From Ulota crispa (lineage: Eukaryota > Streptophyta > Bryopsida > Orthotrichales > Orthotrichaceae), in the NCBI GenBank assembly GCA_963920765.1, contig OY987243.1, forward strand, positions 24,237,419 through 24,301,418: a DNA stretch of 64,000 bases, given 5' to 3'. The notes under the pieces were generated by a model. That model was not told the DNA's origin. It saw only the letters and a program-made list of their open reading frames with translations, and did no database searches. The first letter of the stretch is position 1. Each line of letters starts with the position of its first letter. Shown piece by piece: positions 34,596 to 48,300 of this stretch. Position numbers and translations under genes: made by a program.

Positions 34596-35148
34596 AGGTA
34601 GGAGCACCCATAAGCGTTAGTACCCCTAGAGATGTTGCCTACCAAAAGTGATGTTTGTATATGTACAAGAATCAATTAATACTTAAAGAAATGATTATAT
34701 GACAAATGCTAAAAATTTCTCAAAAAATTTTAATTAACAAGTAATATGTCTATGACTTGGCTTGAAACTTACAACTTCAATGGGATTCATGTGCTATCCA
34801 AATACCCCATCCGTATACAACTTGGGTGTCCATATACAAAATAGCAACATCCTTTAGGGGCTAAGGGTTTTGAACATGATGAGTATTAATAAGCAACTAG
34901 CAAATTATAAGATCCTACTAGGAATAGAAAAATAATGAGTTTGCACTTTCAAATGTATTATTTGGATATTGTGAGAAGAAGTTGTGAATATTCAAAGAGC
35001 AAACTACCATTGCACCCATAACCGACACTAAGGTTTCATGTTCACATGTTGTACATCCTTGTAATTACATCTATTCATTTTCACAAATTTTCCAAGACTT
35101 CAGAGGTGACGGTTATGGAGACACTAACGCTTATGGGTGCTCCTACCT
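34596..35148. mobile_element. TA-MITE, AGGTAGGAGCACCC family, copy 4
   Basis: Left and right (reverse complement) ends both read AGGTAGGAGCACCCATAAGC and continue GTTAGT, so about 26 bp are identical. TA on both sides. It lies 75 bp past the small GC-rich ORF. Confidence 0.9.
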
Positions 35149-35532
35149 TATATAAGAGCTTCTCCAACCTTTCTCTCTGCAAACGGAACACGCCACGCAC
35201 ATTTTAAAGTGCGACCTTTTGTTTGAAGTGCACAGCTCCAGGCTAGAGAGCCAGCCTCCCTCCACAAATAAGCACTGCAAGTCCGCTTTCGAGATAAAAG
35301 CAAGTACTTTCATACTTTTTTGGGTGTGCAAGCGAATCATAGCAAGGACACTGCAATAATCAAGTACGTTAAGTTTTAACAAGCACACTAGAACTTGGCT
35401 TCTATGGAGCAGAGTTTGGCAAGCCGTTCATTGTTTCCCATTTGACGCATTGTGGCTGGACCTATTTTTTGAGGCTTTCAGAGGCTAGGCTTAGTGCTTT
35501 GCAATGTGGCGAGGAAGAGTGGAGGTGCTCTA
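35149..35532. other. Intergenic, no gene recognised
   Basis: Short palindromic pieces (CAGGCTAGAGAGCCAGCCT). Otherwise nothing identifiable. Confidence 0.45.
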
Positions 35533-35939
35533 AGGTAGGAGGGTCAAATAGCGACCCTTTAAGGGTTGATCTGCTTTTTCATGGTCTTCTTTAGAGTCTT
35601 AGGCCAGACAATTTTTGTGTGATTTTCAGACAAAGAGAAATGGATGCTAAATGTAACCCAATTTTTTTCATACTTTTTGAGGCATTTTTGAATTGTTGAT
35701 GAATTTTCAAATTTTTTTGTAGTAGGTACCTATTTATGATTCTAGATCTCCCATAAACCGTCCCTTTGTAATGTATAAAAAAATTAGATGATTTCAAGAC
35801 TTGTGATTGGCTCTTGCAATAAAAGACAGATTTTCTTTTAAGACTGAGGAGGGTCCATTCAAAAACCACATCATATCCATTCTTGGGCTACCTATGGGAC
35901 TGATTAATTGACAAGGGTTGTTTTTTGCACCTCCTACCT
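35533..35939. mobile_element. TA-MITE, AGGTAGGAGGGT family, copy 1
   Basis: AGGTAGGAGGGTCAAA on the left, AGGTAGGAGGTGCAAA (reverse complement) on the right, TA on both sides. The interior (GACAAAGAGAAATGGATG, ATGTAGTAGG-like) matches 50845-51253. Confidence 0.75.
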
Positions 35940-36054
35940 TAGCTGTGCATTTAGGTTGCCCCCCACCAATTTCTCTATGTTTTACACTTTGTAAATACTT
36001 ACTAATATAGCCAATAATTTTCATCAATAGCAATATTAAAAATTTAACAACAAT

Positions 36055-37309
36055 AAGGACTTGCCAACAACAACAACTAGGGCATTATTTTCATTTGCCA
36101 GATTCCACTTGTTGATGATTGATTAGAGAATGTATAGAGGAAATGATGCAGATTGATCAGAGTCTATCAATTTGTAGCTAGACTGGTGACAAATTGCTAG
36201 AAAAAAATGCACTGACAACAACCTTGCAAAAAATAAACTTGCAACGTCAAGGCCGTTAACCATGTGAAATTCTAATATCTAAAAGTTGCTTATGCCTCCA
36301 AGTGGCCAAGCAATGAGTCATGAGATAACTTTTTAGGGTAAGGCAACTTGATTGTTTAGACAAACTAAATGCCCTACGTAGTATAGAGTCAATATATAAG
36401 GAGGACTATGCTTAGATGGCATGCCTTTTTGTGGGGTCAAGGTGGAAAATTTTACCTTCTTCACTTGCTAATGATTGTAAGAGCATCATCAATGTGTACA
36501 CTGCAAATGAGATTTAGAATTAGCCAATCTTGCGTTGCTCCCCTCGCCCGTAAGAATGCAATTCCTTTTACATGCCAGATCCTCCCAATCTTGACGCAAC
36601 TCTTGCCGCAAATTCAAGCATAATAGTAGAAGAATGTAAGTTCTTGCAAGTTGTTGTGGGGACATTGCAAGCTATCACAAGCAATGTATCACTCCATCAG
36701 CAAACGCAATGCGCAATGTGAAACAAGCAAAGGCATAGGAAAACAAGAGAATATGCCACCTGAGGAGGTGGTTCTAATGGGGCTAGTTCCTACTTTTGCG
36801 TTCTAGTGTTGACGTTAGAGCCCTAGAAGTCCCTAAACCTCTCGCTAAAGTGGCCCCCACCAAGCAAAATGCAAGCCTTTCTCTTTTTGAGTGTACACAT
36901 TGATGATGCTCTAAGAGTTTAGATATACACCATAAGGAGGTTGAATTTTGGAATTTTAATTTCACATTAGGTTTCAGAGGCATTAATTTAATCTAAAATC
37001 TTGGAGGAAGACACAACTAAAAATGCCAAAATATAGGAACAAATTATTACTTTTACCCTTATTTGTAGAAACGTTGAGCTTTGCCACCTTGATCCCACAA
37101 AACAACATGCTATGTAAGCCCAACCCTCCTTACTGACTTTACAGTAGGTAGTGCATTTTAGTTGACTTAACAATTAAGTTACCCTACCCTAAAAATTTAC
37201 CTTGTGACTCATTGTTGAGCCACTTGAAGGTACATGCAACGTTTTAGATACTGGAATTTCACATGTTTTACAGCCTCGACACTACAATATTGTTGTTGTT
37301 AAGTCCTTA
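36055..37309. mobile_element. Foldback element with long inverted arms
   Basis: Outer ends AAGGACTTGCCAACAACAAC and AAGGACTTAACAACAACA (right, reverse complement). Inside, CATGTGAAATTC, CAATGAGTCA and GGTAAGGCAACTTGATTGTT-type blocks recur inverted for several hundred bases, and GTGTACACATTGATGATGCT at about 36891 mirrors 36482-36502. No transposase. The exact ends are uncertain. Confidence 0.6.
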
Positions 37310-37766
37310 AAAAAATTCCATGTTGAGGTTGGCCAATTCACATACTCTCTATCCTAGTTGAATTGTAAAAGCCAAGATCTTTGTGTAGTTTGGATGAGTT
37401 TTAAACAGGATTTAACATGTAAACCTCAAATAGTGCAATGTGGTTTTATCTCCAGGGATTAATCCTTCAGAGACCACGCACCCATATTTTTGGTTGCAGT
37501 CTTGCAGAGAGTAGTTTTGGCCTATAGAATAAAATTACTCAATAATTTGCAATTTGGTCTTGAATAACGCTTGTGATCACAAGAACTTTGTATTCACGTA
37601 AAAAAAAGACAATGGAATTGAATATGTGAGTTGACAAAGAATGTTGTCTATACAATATGGCCTCAATATATATATTGATTTTTGGTTAAAGACATATCAA
37701 AGTGACAATATAATACATCAGGTATTCAAAAAGAATGTCAAATTTCAATTGCGCAGTCCTAAAAAT
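37310..37766. other. Intergenic, no gene recognised
   Basis: AT-rich. Nothing identifiable. Confidence 0.5.
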
Positions 37767-38349
37767 TATTCCCTCTGTCTCAATATAAAACTCCAAATTA
37801 GGCATAGTTATTGTCCCACTAAAAAGCTCCCTTCTGCTAATTTCAATTGCTGGGAAAGCAGATGTCATGTCCCATGATCTCATAGGGGCAAGTTAAGCAA
37901 TTAAAAAGCATTCCTCTCCTAACAAGCTTGGCCTTGCCCATATGAGGTACCATTGTTGCTACTAATCTTTAAATCATCAATAATGAGGAGCTAGCAACAT
38001 GTATAAATATGGTACTTTTTGCATGGACTTTGGGTGCCCAAACGGTAACATCAAAGCTCAAGATTTTGCACACATTTGGTAGATGGTATATTGATTCTAG
38101 AATGCATATGCCAGTAGTAAAAATATTAAAATAATGAGGAGCCGGCAGCCTTCACAAATTATGCACAAATTTGATACTTTTTACTTGGAATTTGGGTGTC
38201 TAAACAACATAAAAACTTGAGATTTTGCACATGTTTGGTAGGTGGTATATTGATTCTAGAATGCATTTGTCACTAGCATAATGACTAAAATTATAGTTAA
38301 TCCCTTATGGAGAAGTTTTTTGGAGCTTTATAATGGGACATAGGAAGTA
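37767..38349. mobile_element. Stowaway-like MITE
   Basis: TA plus TTCCCTCTGTCTCAATATAA on the left and TA plus CTTCCTATGTCCCATTATAA (reverse complement) on the right; both continue to CTCCAAA, giving TIRs of about 31 bp. 583 bp including TA. Two internal copies of GATTTTGCACACATTTGGTA-type sequence (38061 and 38222) suggest an internal duplication. Confidence 0.8.
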
Positions 38350-40280
38350 TCAATTTGCTTAAGGAATACTCTCATTTTGTTTTTTTGTATAGTAGCAATA
38401 TAATTGCAATATATGAAAATCTATTGAAATGGTGCTATCATTTCATAAAATTTGTTATCCTACATTTAAGGCAAGTTTTTAATTGTTTTCACCAATTTGA
38501 TTGTCTATGACATTTACCAAAAAAATTGTAGAGCCATTTTAGGGTGGCAAATAAAGTGGGATTATTGTCCCTTTTTGTCCACTTAGCTACACATTGTGAT
38601 TGCTAGTTTTATCCATTTTGCATAAACTTAATCTCATTGGAAGATGGAAAATCCTATCTTCTAAAAATATAAGGCTCTTCTAAAATACAACTCACATGGA
38701 GCAATAACACCTAAAACCACATAAGCATGAAAAACTAAAAAATTCCACCCATGGCTTACTCAATTATTATATAGATTTCATCTCCAATAGTAGATCTAGT
38801 CCAAATCTTGATACTTTACAACAAACAAGGTGTTCTTCCCATCTATAAAGCTTAAGTAATTACGTTGGGTCCATATTTGATTAAATTGCACATCTAAGTT
38901 TTCCACCCCTATTTCTGGTGAATTTTGAGAAAATGAGTGTAACTATTTAAAGGGTTAAATGACAAGTCAAAATTGACCTTAATCTTGGATTGCCTAAATT
39001 ACCAAAAACAACTAGTTCAATATGATGGTTTGTGTTCACAACAAATGTTAAAAGACTCAATTGCAATCATTATGGACAATTCTAGTCATTGTGAACTAGT
39101 CATTTAGACTTTTTTTTTATAGGATTAATCGCAAGTTGCATTCCATCATGGACAAGCCAAAATGAACAAAGGGAGTAGTTTATTTACATGAAAACTAATA
39201 CATGATCTTCAAATGCAAACACATATTTAGTATCTCCAATTTCAACCCTTTTTCACTCCAAGATTCAAATAAATTGAACAAGATTCCGAAAAAAAAAAAA
39301 TCAAGTTAGCCCTTTGTCAACTAAAAGAATTCGCTTCTGGATTAACTCTAGTGGGCAACACACAAATAGATTTTTTCTCAAAAAATAGGTAAATTTCATT
39401 ATTGGTATTTGAATGTTATTTGCAATAGATTGCATTTGAGAGGGTTCAATCCATTATTGTTTTCCCACCGAAATCTCATTTTCTCAAGCAAAGTCGTTTT
39501 TGCCCTTTTTTGCACAAGAAGCATTATAAACTCTCATGGTAGTTTCAAATATGGAAACTCTTTTGAACTTTAGGCATCATGTTTTTCTTTTCAAATTCTC
39601 TCACAAGGCAGATTTGGTGAAGTTTTTGCACCTTGCAATTAGAGAAAATTTTCAGATCTCTTTGCAAGATAAAGCAGTTTTTCTTGCAAAAACCTATATA
39701 TGCTCTCTATTGAAAGATTTGTAGATTGCACTAGTAAAATACCTTACAAATTAATTTATTCCTCTAGCTTAGGAATCTCGTAATAGAGTTTATGTACAGT
39801 TGGGACTTGTCTCAACCCTTTCTAAAGCCCATTCCTTTCCCAATAGATGGACTTGAGATGAAAAAACTCCAACTTTTTTCTTACCTTCAAGGACAAAAGC
39901 AAAACATTGTCCCTATTTTTTGGTTAGCTTATTTAATATGTATATAGACAAGTATACTAATTTAAGATCTTTGTATGATTTTAACATTTCCAAATTTGGT
40001 TTACTATGTATGATTTTAACATTTCCAAATTTGGTTTACTACAACTAGAACTTTAAATGTCTATTATGTTTCCCTTACTAAATAACCTAAAATCTTTGTT
40101 TCATGAACACATACTAGACACTAAAAGAAAAATGTGTCCTAAATGACTAATCAACAACAATTGCAAATATTCACAACAATTATAATTGAATCATTTTATA
40201 ACTATTGTATAGTCAATGTGGACATTTGAAGTTGGTGTGTACATAATTTTCTTCTAATGAGAGCAATGGTTTTCAAAAAG
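38350..40280. other. Intergenic, no gene; fragments only
   Basis: AT-rich. A lone Stowaway-type right end (AACAAAGGGAGTA) is at about 39163-39175. A 33-bp exact tandem repeat (ATGTATGATTTTAACATTTC and on) is at about 39972-40038. No ORF with similarity. Confidence 0.55.
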
Positions 40281-40527
40281 CATTAGGAAAAATATGGGGC
40301 CTTCAGAAGGCCTTTAAAAACAAATTGGCAGCCCCCCATTCTTTTGGTTCTAGATGTGCAGAACCAGCTTGCTGATGGCCGGAAAAATGGAATTAAAAAA
40401 ATCCAAAAAATTATATATATATATATATATATACATATACATAACTAAAAATTTCAAAAAAACTAGGTTTCCATGGCTAAGGACCCCAAACTCAGGGCCT
40501 TATTAGGGCCTTGTATTTTTCCTAATG
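40281..40527. mobile_element. Hairpin MITE with (AT)n core
   Basis: CATTAGGAAAAATATGGGGC on the left, CATTAGGAAAAATACAAGGC (reverse complement) on the right, 247 bp, with an (AT) microsatellite at 40411-40432. Its right arm supplies the last codons of the neighbouring minus-strand ORF. Confidence 0.75.
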
Positions 40528-40583
40528 ATAGAGGCGAAACTCGTGTTTATTAAAAAGCCATAACCAACTAATATTTTGGGCAC

Positions 40584-40761
40584 CTTTTTGTTGAAATGCT
40601 TCATCATTTTGACACTGATTGTGTAAACACTGCCAAAATCAGGCAACAATTTGGATAAAATTTCTGTTCTTCTTTCAATTTTTTGATAATTTGCTGACAT
40701 TTGGATGAAATTCACACAATCAAGGATGATTCGACGTATTTCTTCCTTACTTGCAAGCATG
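40584..40761 (-). other. Unassigned exon-like ORF
   Basis: Not recognised. A minus-strand stretch flanked by an acceptor-like TGCACTCTAG (after a T-rich tract) and a donor-like AAAAAG/GTGCCC encodes ASKEEIRRIILDCVNFIQ.. and YQKIERRTEILSKLLPDF... This is mixed helical sequence unlike the low-complexity frames around it. The open frame runs from 40850 to 40503, its end lying in a MITE. It could be a relic exon, a captured gene piece or transposase debris. No partner exons were found. Confidence 0.25.
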
Positions 40762-40850
40762 CTAGAGTGCATAACAATAAACCAGTAGAAAGCCAAAAAA
40801 CAAACCCTAGTTTTAAGAGCATGTGAAGCCTTGTTAAAAAGCCTAAACAC

Positions 40851-42332
40851 TTTTCAATATTTAAAGGAAATAACAACCAAACAATACTTGTATGTGGTAT
40901 TGAATTTTCTTTTCCACTCTAAGAAATTTTATTTTTGGTGAAATTGACAACTTTTGTGTGTGTTTTTTTTTCTCTACTACTAGTACATGTACCATTTGGT
41001 TTGACTAGATGCAAAATAGTTTCAGGCCCAATTTGCAAAATGTTTCCCATGCAATAAAGCATTTTTTATTTTGTTGTAGAACAATTTTGGTCTTTACCCT
41101 CGTCTTTACCCACGTAATCCAATTTCAGGCGCAATTATGCAAAACTTGGTTTTTTCTTTACCCACAAAGTAAAACGTTTCTCATTTTTACCCACACAATA
41201 AGAGGGTCTACTTTTTGTTTTTGTCCATGCACTCCATTTTACCTACGCAATAAAACAATTCTTTTTTACCCACAGATTTTCTATCCTTACAATAAGAGGA
41301 TTGCCAATGTTTTCTGTTAGCAAGAGATTTAATTAAGTGATAGCTTGTTTTTTGCTTTTGCACACTAGAAAAAGCTTGATTTGTTGAAAGTTAGTATTAC
41401 ACTATCAATGAACAATTGTATGGATGGACAAAAAAATTGACCTAACTCTTACAAATAGCTCCAATTATTTGGTGTTAATGATTTTGATGTTTTAAAAGGT
41501 TAAAAGGTTAAAGTTCATTGGTAGATTTTCTAAATTTGTGACTTAGACTCAATGTTGTAGTGTTGAACATCATCCAATAAGTTTAATATTCTTTAATAAA
41601 AATCCATTCATTGTCAAAATTTATGAAGGCACTTTACTTTATGAATCCATGCTTAGTTTTGAGTTATCCTACATTAACCCTTGCATTAATCTTTTAAAGA
41701 CCAGACACATTTTCTCAAAATCCACTAAAAGTAGAGGTGGTGAACTTAGATTTGCAATTGATTCAATTAATATGAACCCAATTACAAGAATCCAACCGTA
41801 TGAAAGGAAAAATTACTTTGTTTATTGCGAAGTGTCAAGATCTCAACCAAATCTACCACTAGAGATGATCTATTATAATGATTGAGTAAACCAAAAATTG
41901 ACAATCTCTAGTTTTTCATGCTTATGCATATTCTTTTTTTTGGTTACTTAATAATTCATTCTTTCTTCATTTGTTTATTCAACAAACCAATAGACCTCTA
42001 CCTCTACCTATACACATACACACACGCATTTCAAATTATAATTTCTTCATCTTATTCAAATCTCAATCGTAAGTCCCTCAAAATCTAATGGTTCAAGAAT
42101 AAAATTATATAACCACTGTCATTTGAGTAAAAACAAAAATATCTACCAACAACAACAACCATTTGTTAGCTCATTAGTTAAACAACGACTAGCTTGTATT
42201 AATTTTCAACCAATTATAACACAATTTGATTTCCATAACCATTTTTTGTCTTTTTGTGATCACTACTATTGGAAAAAAAAATCCATTGATTATCAAACTT
42301 ATCATGCACTTCAAAAGTTATTTCAAAATAGT
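40851..42332. other. Intergenic, downstream of CYC1; TTTACCCAC repeats
   Basis: At about 41085-41290 the motif TTTACCCACRYAAT recurs five or six times at irregular 30-50 bp spacing. The rest is AT-rich without recognised features; the CYC1 3' untranslated region should begin at the right edge. Confidence 0.5.
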
Positions 42333-45300
42333 TTAATTCACAACATCCCATATAATCCTTCTAGATTTCAAAGGAGCCCATTTCCATCTCTTAAAGTAGC
42401 CGGCTTGGAAGAGAGCAAGGCATGCTCCAAAAATCCATTTTGCTCCGATCTAATTGGCCAATTCAAACAAATCCAACATGTTTTCGTTAATACGAAGGTT
42501 CATAAATGTCGGTAATACGTTGTTCAGCATACTTTTCCATATTAAAGTGTATTATGAGTGGTATAGTATAGTGAATTTGGTCTAAATTTTTGAAAATGTA
42601 CATGACTTCGTTCCTAAGACCCTTGTAAGGCAATTCTTGATACTCACATTAAACATGCCTTACCTAGAGTACTTGAAGTCATGGGGTTCATGAATGTATT
42701 AACATGAATAGTTACTAAAGTACCCCAATCGTAAAAGTAAAGCAACCACTAGCTATGACTAATGTTGACAAAATTTCATATGCTTTGTTTTATTTGCTTC
42801 TGTTTGTTTTTATTCAAACACGGGAGTAATAAATAAGTTCTTGCATTGCCAGACTCTTCAAAGTATTGTTGCGTTCTTTAAAATATCATATCAAAATTTT
42901 GTAGAATTTGAAAGTTGTATGTACTAAATTTAACAAGTATTATAAAAAAAAGTATTTTATTATGTCATTATTCCTTCATTTGTGACTAATTTATAAATAC
43001 CAAACCTTTGCCACCCATTGTTTTGCCCCAAGGGGCTTTTGAAAGTAATTGGACCACTTGAATTGGAGAAGTTTTTGCACTAAAGAACTCAAGCTAATAC
43101 TCCAATAGCTACAAGAGACTTGGTGAAGCCTAAAGCTTAGATTTCAATCATTCTTGTTCTAGATTTTATATTATGTACAATACCCGGAAGTAAATATATG
43201 CACCGATTGTTTTGACAGCCAAAGGATTTGTCTTATAACTTGCATAATACAGGGTATAAATGGCATTTTTTTTTTGTGCTTCATAATTTTGTAGTCCTTA
43301 TGCAATTTTTATCAAGCATATCAAATTTTAGTTTAATAAAAACTTAAACTCCATTTTTAATGATTTTTTTTATATCAACTTCAGGGTTTGTACATGATAA
43401 TTGATTGAAAAACATTGGTGATGAATTTTTGAGATTTGATTGCATGGGTGTATAGGAAACATCCATATGCACACCCTCCATGCTAAAAAGGAACCTCTTA
43501 AGCAACAAAAATGTGATCTTTAAAGGATTTAGTATGACTTGTGATATGTCCAAAATTTTGTAAAACAAATATTTATGTATGATAATTAATTTTTGCTATT
43601 TGACTCATACATTGTGACTAAGTTTGTGGTTTTGAACATGAGATTATGTTTACTTGGTGAGAATAAAGTTCAAAAATAAAAATAACTATTTTACAAAATT
43701 TTGGACATATCACAAGTCACACTAAAATTGACTAAATCCTTTGAGATCACATTTTTGTTGCTTAAGAGGCTTCTTTTTAGCATGGAGGATGTGCATATGG
43801 ATGTTACCTATACACCCATGCAATTAAATCTGAAAAATTCATCACCAATGTTTTTCAATCAATTATCATGTACAAACCATGAATTTGATACAAAAAAATT
43901 CATTAAAAATGGAGTATAGGTTTTCTGAAACTAAAGTTTGGTATGCTTGTTTGGGATTACATAAGAATTACAAAATTGTGATGCACAACAAAAAAATGTC
44001 AATTATACTTTATATCATGCAAGTTTTAGGCAAGTTTTTCACTGCCAAAAGGGGGCAGTACGTATGTTTACTTCCGGGTATTGTATAGTACCAGGCAAGC
44101 ATGAATTGTCCGGTGCCTTGATGCAGTTCATAGAACTTTGTATAATACATAGCAAAATTGGGATTTTGTTGTTTTGAATCATAGAGGTTGGTTCTTATGC
44201 AATCCCAACCAAGTATACCAAATTTTGATTCCAAAAAACCAAAACCCTATTTTTGGTGAATTAATTTGTATTAAATTTGTGATTTTACTTGAAAATTGAT
44301 TGAAGAAAATTGGTGATGAATTTTTGAGATTCAATTGCACAAATGTGTAGGCATCCATACGCACTATGACTAAATTTGTACCTCTGAACATATAAATATG
44401 TTTACTTAGCCAAAAAGATAGCTTAAAAACAAAAATATCTATTATAGAAATTTTGGTCCTTCCACAATCCACATTGAACTCTTTGTAAATCATAATTTTG
44501 TTACTTAGAGGTATTTGTTTCAACATGAAAAAGGTGCATATAAATGTTCCCTACACATCCATGCAATTGAATCTCAAAAATTCATCACCAATTTTCTTCA
44601 ATCGATTTTCATGTAAAATCATGAATTTCATACAAATTAATTTACCAAAAATAGGGTTTTGGTTTTTTGGAATCAAAATTTGGTATGCTTGGCTGGGATT
44701 ACATAAGAATCAACTTGTGTGATTCAAAACAACAAAATCCCAATTTTACTATGTATTATGCGAGGTTCTTTGAACTGCAGGAAGGCATTGGACAATTCAT
44801 GATTGCTTGGTACTGTACACTAGCGTCTCTAATACAAGTGAAGGAAAAGCATTAGGTAAGACAATATTAGAAAAGCTATTGAATACAACGAAATTTTGAG
44901 AGTATAGGAGTTGAGCATTTGAGAGTTGTAGTAATATTTTTTTCAAATCCATGAAAGAGTAGAATTCAAAAAATTGTGTACTTCAAAGTCTTGTGATGAA
45001 AAAGACAAAATGGATGAAGAATAGCAAGCTCACCAATTTACGTTCATCCGCCTCCGGTTCAGCAGCCCATGCAAGGTAGGTTGTAACATCTTTGGCCATC
45101 TATACCACCATCATTACAAAAAGGCAAATTATTTTGAAAGAAACCACATGATACACCCAACATTCTTGCGGTCTATGTTGGATGGGACCCATTCCCGTAC
45201 ATAGGATTTTATTATTTGTTGTTATGTAATTCTGGAGGTTTGAATTTTATTTTTTGATCTTAACTTTTGAGATCAAATTTCGAAACTTAAAAATCCGAAT

Positions 45301-48300
45301 TGATGAAGAGAGACTCCATTTTTGGCATTTAGAAAAAGGAAATAATTTCAGTAGGGGCACAACAAATACAAAATAGAAGCAAACTTTTGACCGGGTCTAT
45401 ATACAAAGGCAATTTGTGTACTTTTAGCCTTTTCTTGCAATGTTTTTGCATTTTGTGCACCAATATTTAGCTTTACAAGGTGAGATATAGTAATCGGTGG
45501 AAGAAAAACAAGCATTTATTTCATTTGGCCTCTTAACACGCAAAATGAGATGCTCTAAAACTGTTGTTACTTTTTGAATTGCATCTATAATCAAGGGGGT
45601 CTCAAAATGGAATTTGTTAAATGAGGGTACAATCAAATACATAAGGGAAGGTTTTTGGATGAATAAAAGAATAGAAGATTGTTGGGTGTTGTTTGTTTTG
45701 GACGCTCTTACTTGTAATTATGTCATTAAACATCAAAACATTGGTTGTTTAACCAAATATTTAATATTGATAGAAAAACATATGAAAAATTAGTTGTACA
45801 ACTCAAATGCCATACAAAACTATGAAGATTTCCTATTTGACGTCTTTATACTATTTTTATATCTCTCAAGTTCATTGAAATAAAAGTAGCAGTGAGCAGT
45901 TTTTGTCTTCTAATTACAACCGTAAATATATGCCTATAGATTCTTCATTAGTAATTCTATAAAAAATTTAAAGATATGAAGCAAGTAGTTAAAAATGCAA
46001 TTCCCACTTATTTTTTAATGTTGCTTTTTAGTTTAAAAACGATCAAGGCTCAAAATGATGCTCTTTAGATACTCCACCTAGCATAACCTTCCAAAATATC
46101 ACAAGCACTTTTGAAAATTGTGTCAATTTTTTTAATAGCCCTATTCCACTCATTGTTGCTTCTATAAATAACAACTTGGAAATGTGCATTTTACACTCAT
46201 AAATGCAAATGAGACAATTGAAGCTAGTGTAAGTCAAATCTTAAGCATCAAAGGACGCATCAATTTTAGTTTTTTTTAGTTTTTTTAGTTTTTGTTTAAG
46301 GTAGGAGCACCCATAAACGTCAAACTAAGGGTTTTGAACATGATGACTATTAATAAACAACTAGCAAATTATAGGATCCTATTAGGAACAAAAAAACAAG
46401 AGTTTGCACTTTCAAATGTATTATTTGGATATTGTGAGATTAAGTTATGAATTTGTAAAGAAAAAATTGCTATTGCACCCATAACCACTATTAAGATTTC
46501 ATATTCACATGTTGTACATCCTTGTAACTACATCTATTCATTTCCACAAATTTTCCAAGTTTTAAGAGGTGATGATTGTGGGGACACTTACGCTTATGGG
46601 TGTTCCTACCTTAAGATGAGTTATACAATACCTCATGGTTCAATCAACAACGCTATATTTAACCAACTCTAAAAAGTCCAAAATCCAAAACTAAAAAAAT
46701 TGATGTAATTTATTTGAAGATATGTGCAAAACATTGGGAGACCTCCTAATGTCTTGCTTATATATATGGGAAGATAGTTTAATGTTTTGTCAAAACATCA
46801 AGAGATCCTTGTATGTTTTGCATAGCCCACAATTTAATAATAAGTTCAAATTGTACAAATAGTCCAATTTTTTTATAAATGTGGTATAAAGTAAAGAGCT
46901 TTAAACTAAGTTACGACCGCTTTACTCCTTTTTTTCTTGACTTTGGTTTAGCCTTTTGTACCATATGATTTATTTTTTGTTTTTATTACCCACCTGAGAT
47001 GATGTTGCAGAAGTTCCATCGTCATATGTCACTCCACCATCATTTATAACCCTCGGCATTGCAATAGAGCCTCCTGGAAAGTAGGGATTGTAGTATAATC
47101 CTTGTCGAACCTACAACAATACATGGCAATTGCTTATTGGCTATGAATGATCAAGGAGGAGGCTTTGCATCGAGAGAAGCTATCCTAATTTACTAGAAAA
47201 ATGTTTTCTAAACAATTAACTCACAATGGTTACAAAGTTCACAATGACTATATTTGAGTCATTTTTTAGACAATGTGAATATTTGCAATTGTCACAAATA
47301 AGTTATGCATGCATATTCTTTTTGTTGTTGTAGTAACTCCTAAGAAAGCTTTAGTAGGTAATTTTACTTGAAAAGCAAGCCAATAGCAAAAACCAATTTC
47401 AAGGGCAAAAATCAACATTTAGTGTATTGTCAACCACTTGAAATTGCAAAAAGTTGGTCAAAACCAAAACCATTGGCTAAATAGCCGGTCAATTTTACAA
47501 AAAAAACTATATAGTATATGATAGCATAAATATAAAAAAACATTTGGTGCAATTGAGTGAAAAACCTATTGAAAATGGGAAATACTAGATTTTGGCTTGT
47601 GAAGCCAAGATATCATTCCAAAGACAATGCCTCGAGTAAGACAGCTGCTTGTTATAAAAAGTGTTGATGACATTTTAAATCAAAAATTAGCAAGGCGTGT
47701 TTTGATCTCAAGAAATTGAAGATGAAAATTTGTAAATTTTCAGTCTTACCATTTATGCTACTACGCAAGAGGATTTCCCTCTCTTTGTGCCTATTTCCAA
47801 AATCCTCTATATTTCTAGAATATGTTGTAAGGATAAAGGGTACTTGCCAAGCATAACAACCCCCCCCCCCCCCCCAAACTTTTTGGAAGAAATACGCAAA
47901 ACATCATGACACCTCTCATGTTTTGATATGTCTAGGGAGATATTTTGATAGTTTGCCAAAATATTGAGAAATATCTCAATATTTTGCATTTTCTAAAAAT
48001 ATATGAAAAATCCAAAAAAATTCAAAATTACTTGAATATTCTAGATTTGGATAAATATGACATAGTCTTGAATAGGTAAATGATGTGCACTAGGGAAAAA
48101 TTACATGTGTTCAAGTATTTGGATACTTCAATGCAGAATAGTGTTCTTTCTAGTAATTTGAAAGGACATGAAATCTAATTCCACCTTGATTTTTCCTAAA
48201 GGGGTTTTCAATAATTTGAAAGGATATACTTTACAAGGAGCTTTCCAAAGTATATTCTAATGCTTTGATTAAATATTTTGGAAATCGATCAACATAAAAT

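Noticed and set aside
45424-46237. Minus-strand ORFs that could be transposase debris
   Set aside because: No recognisable motif; between CYC1 exons 6 and 7 and partly within repeats. Too weak to call.
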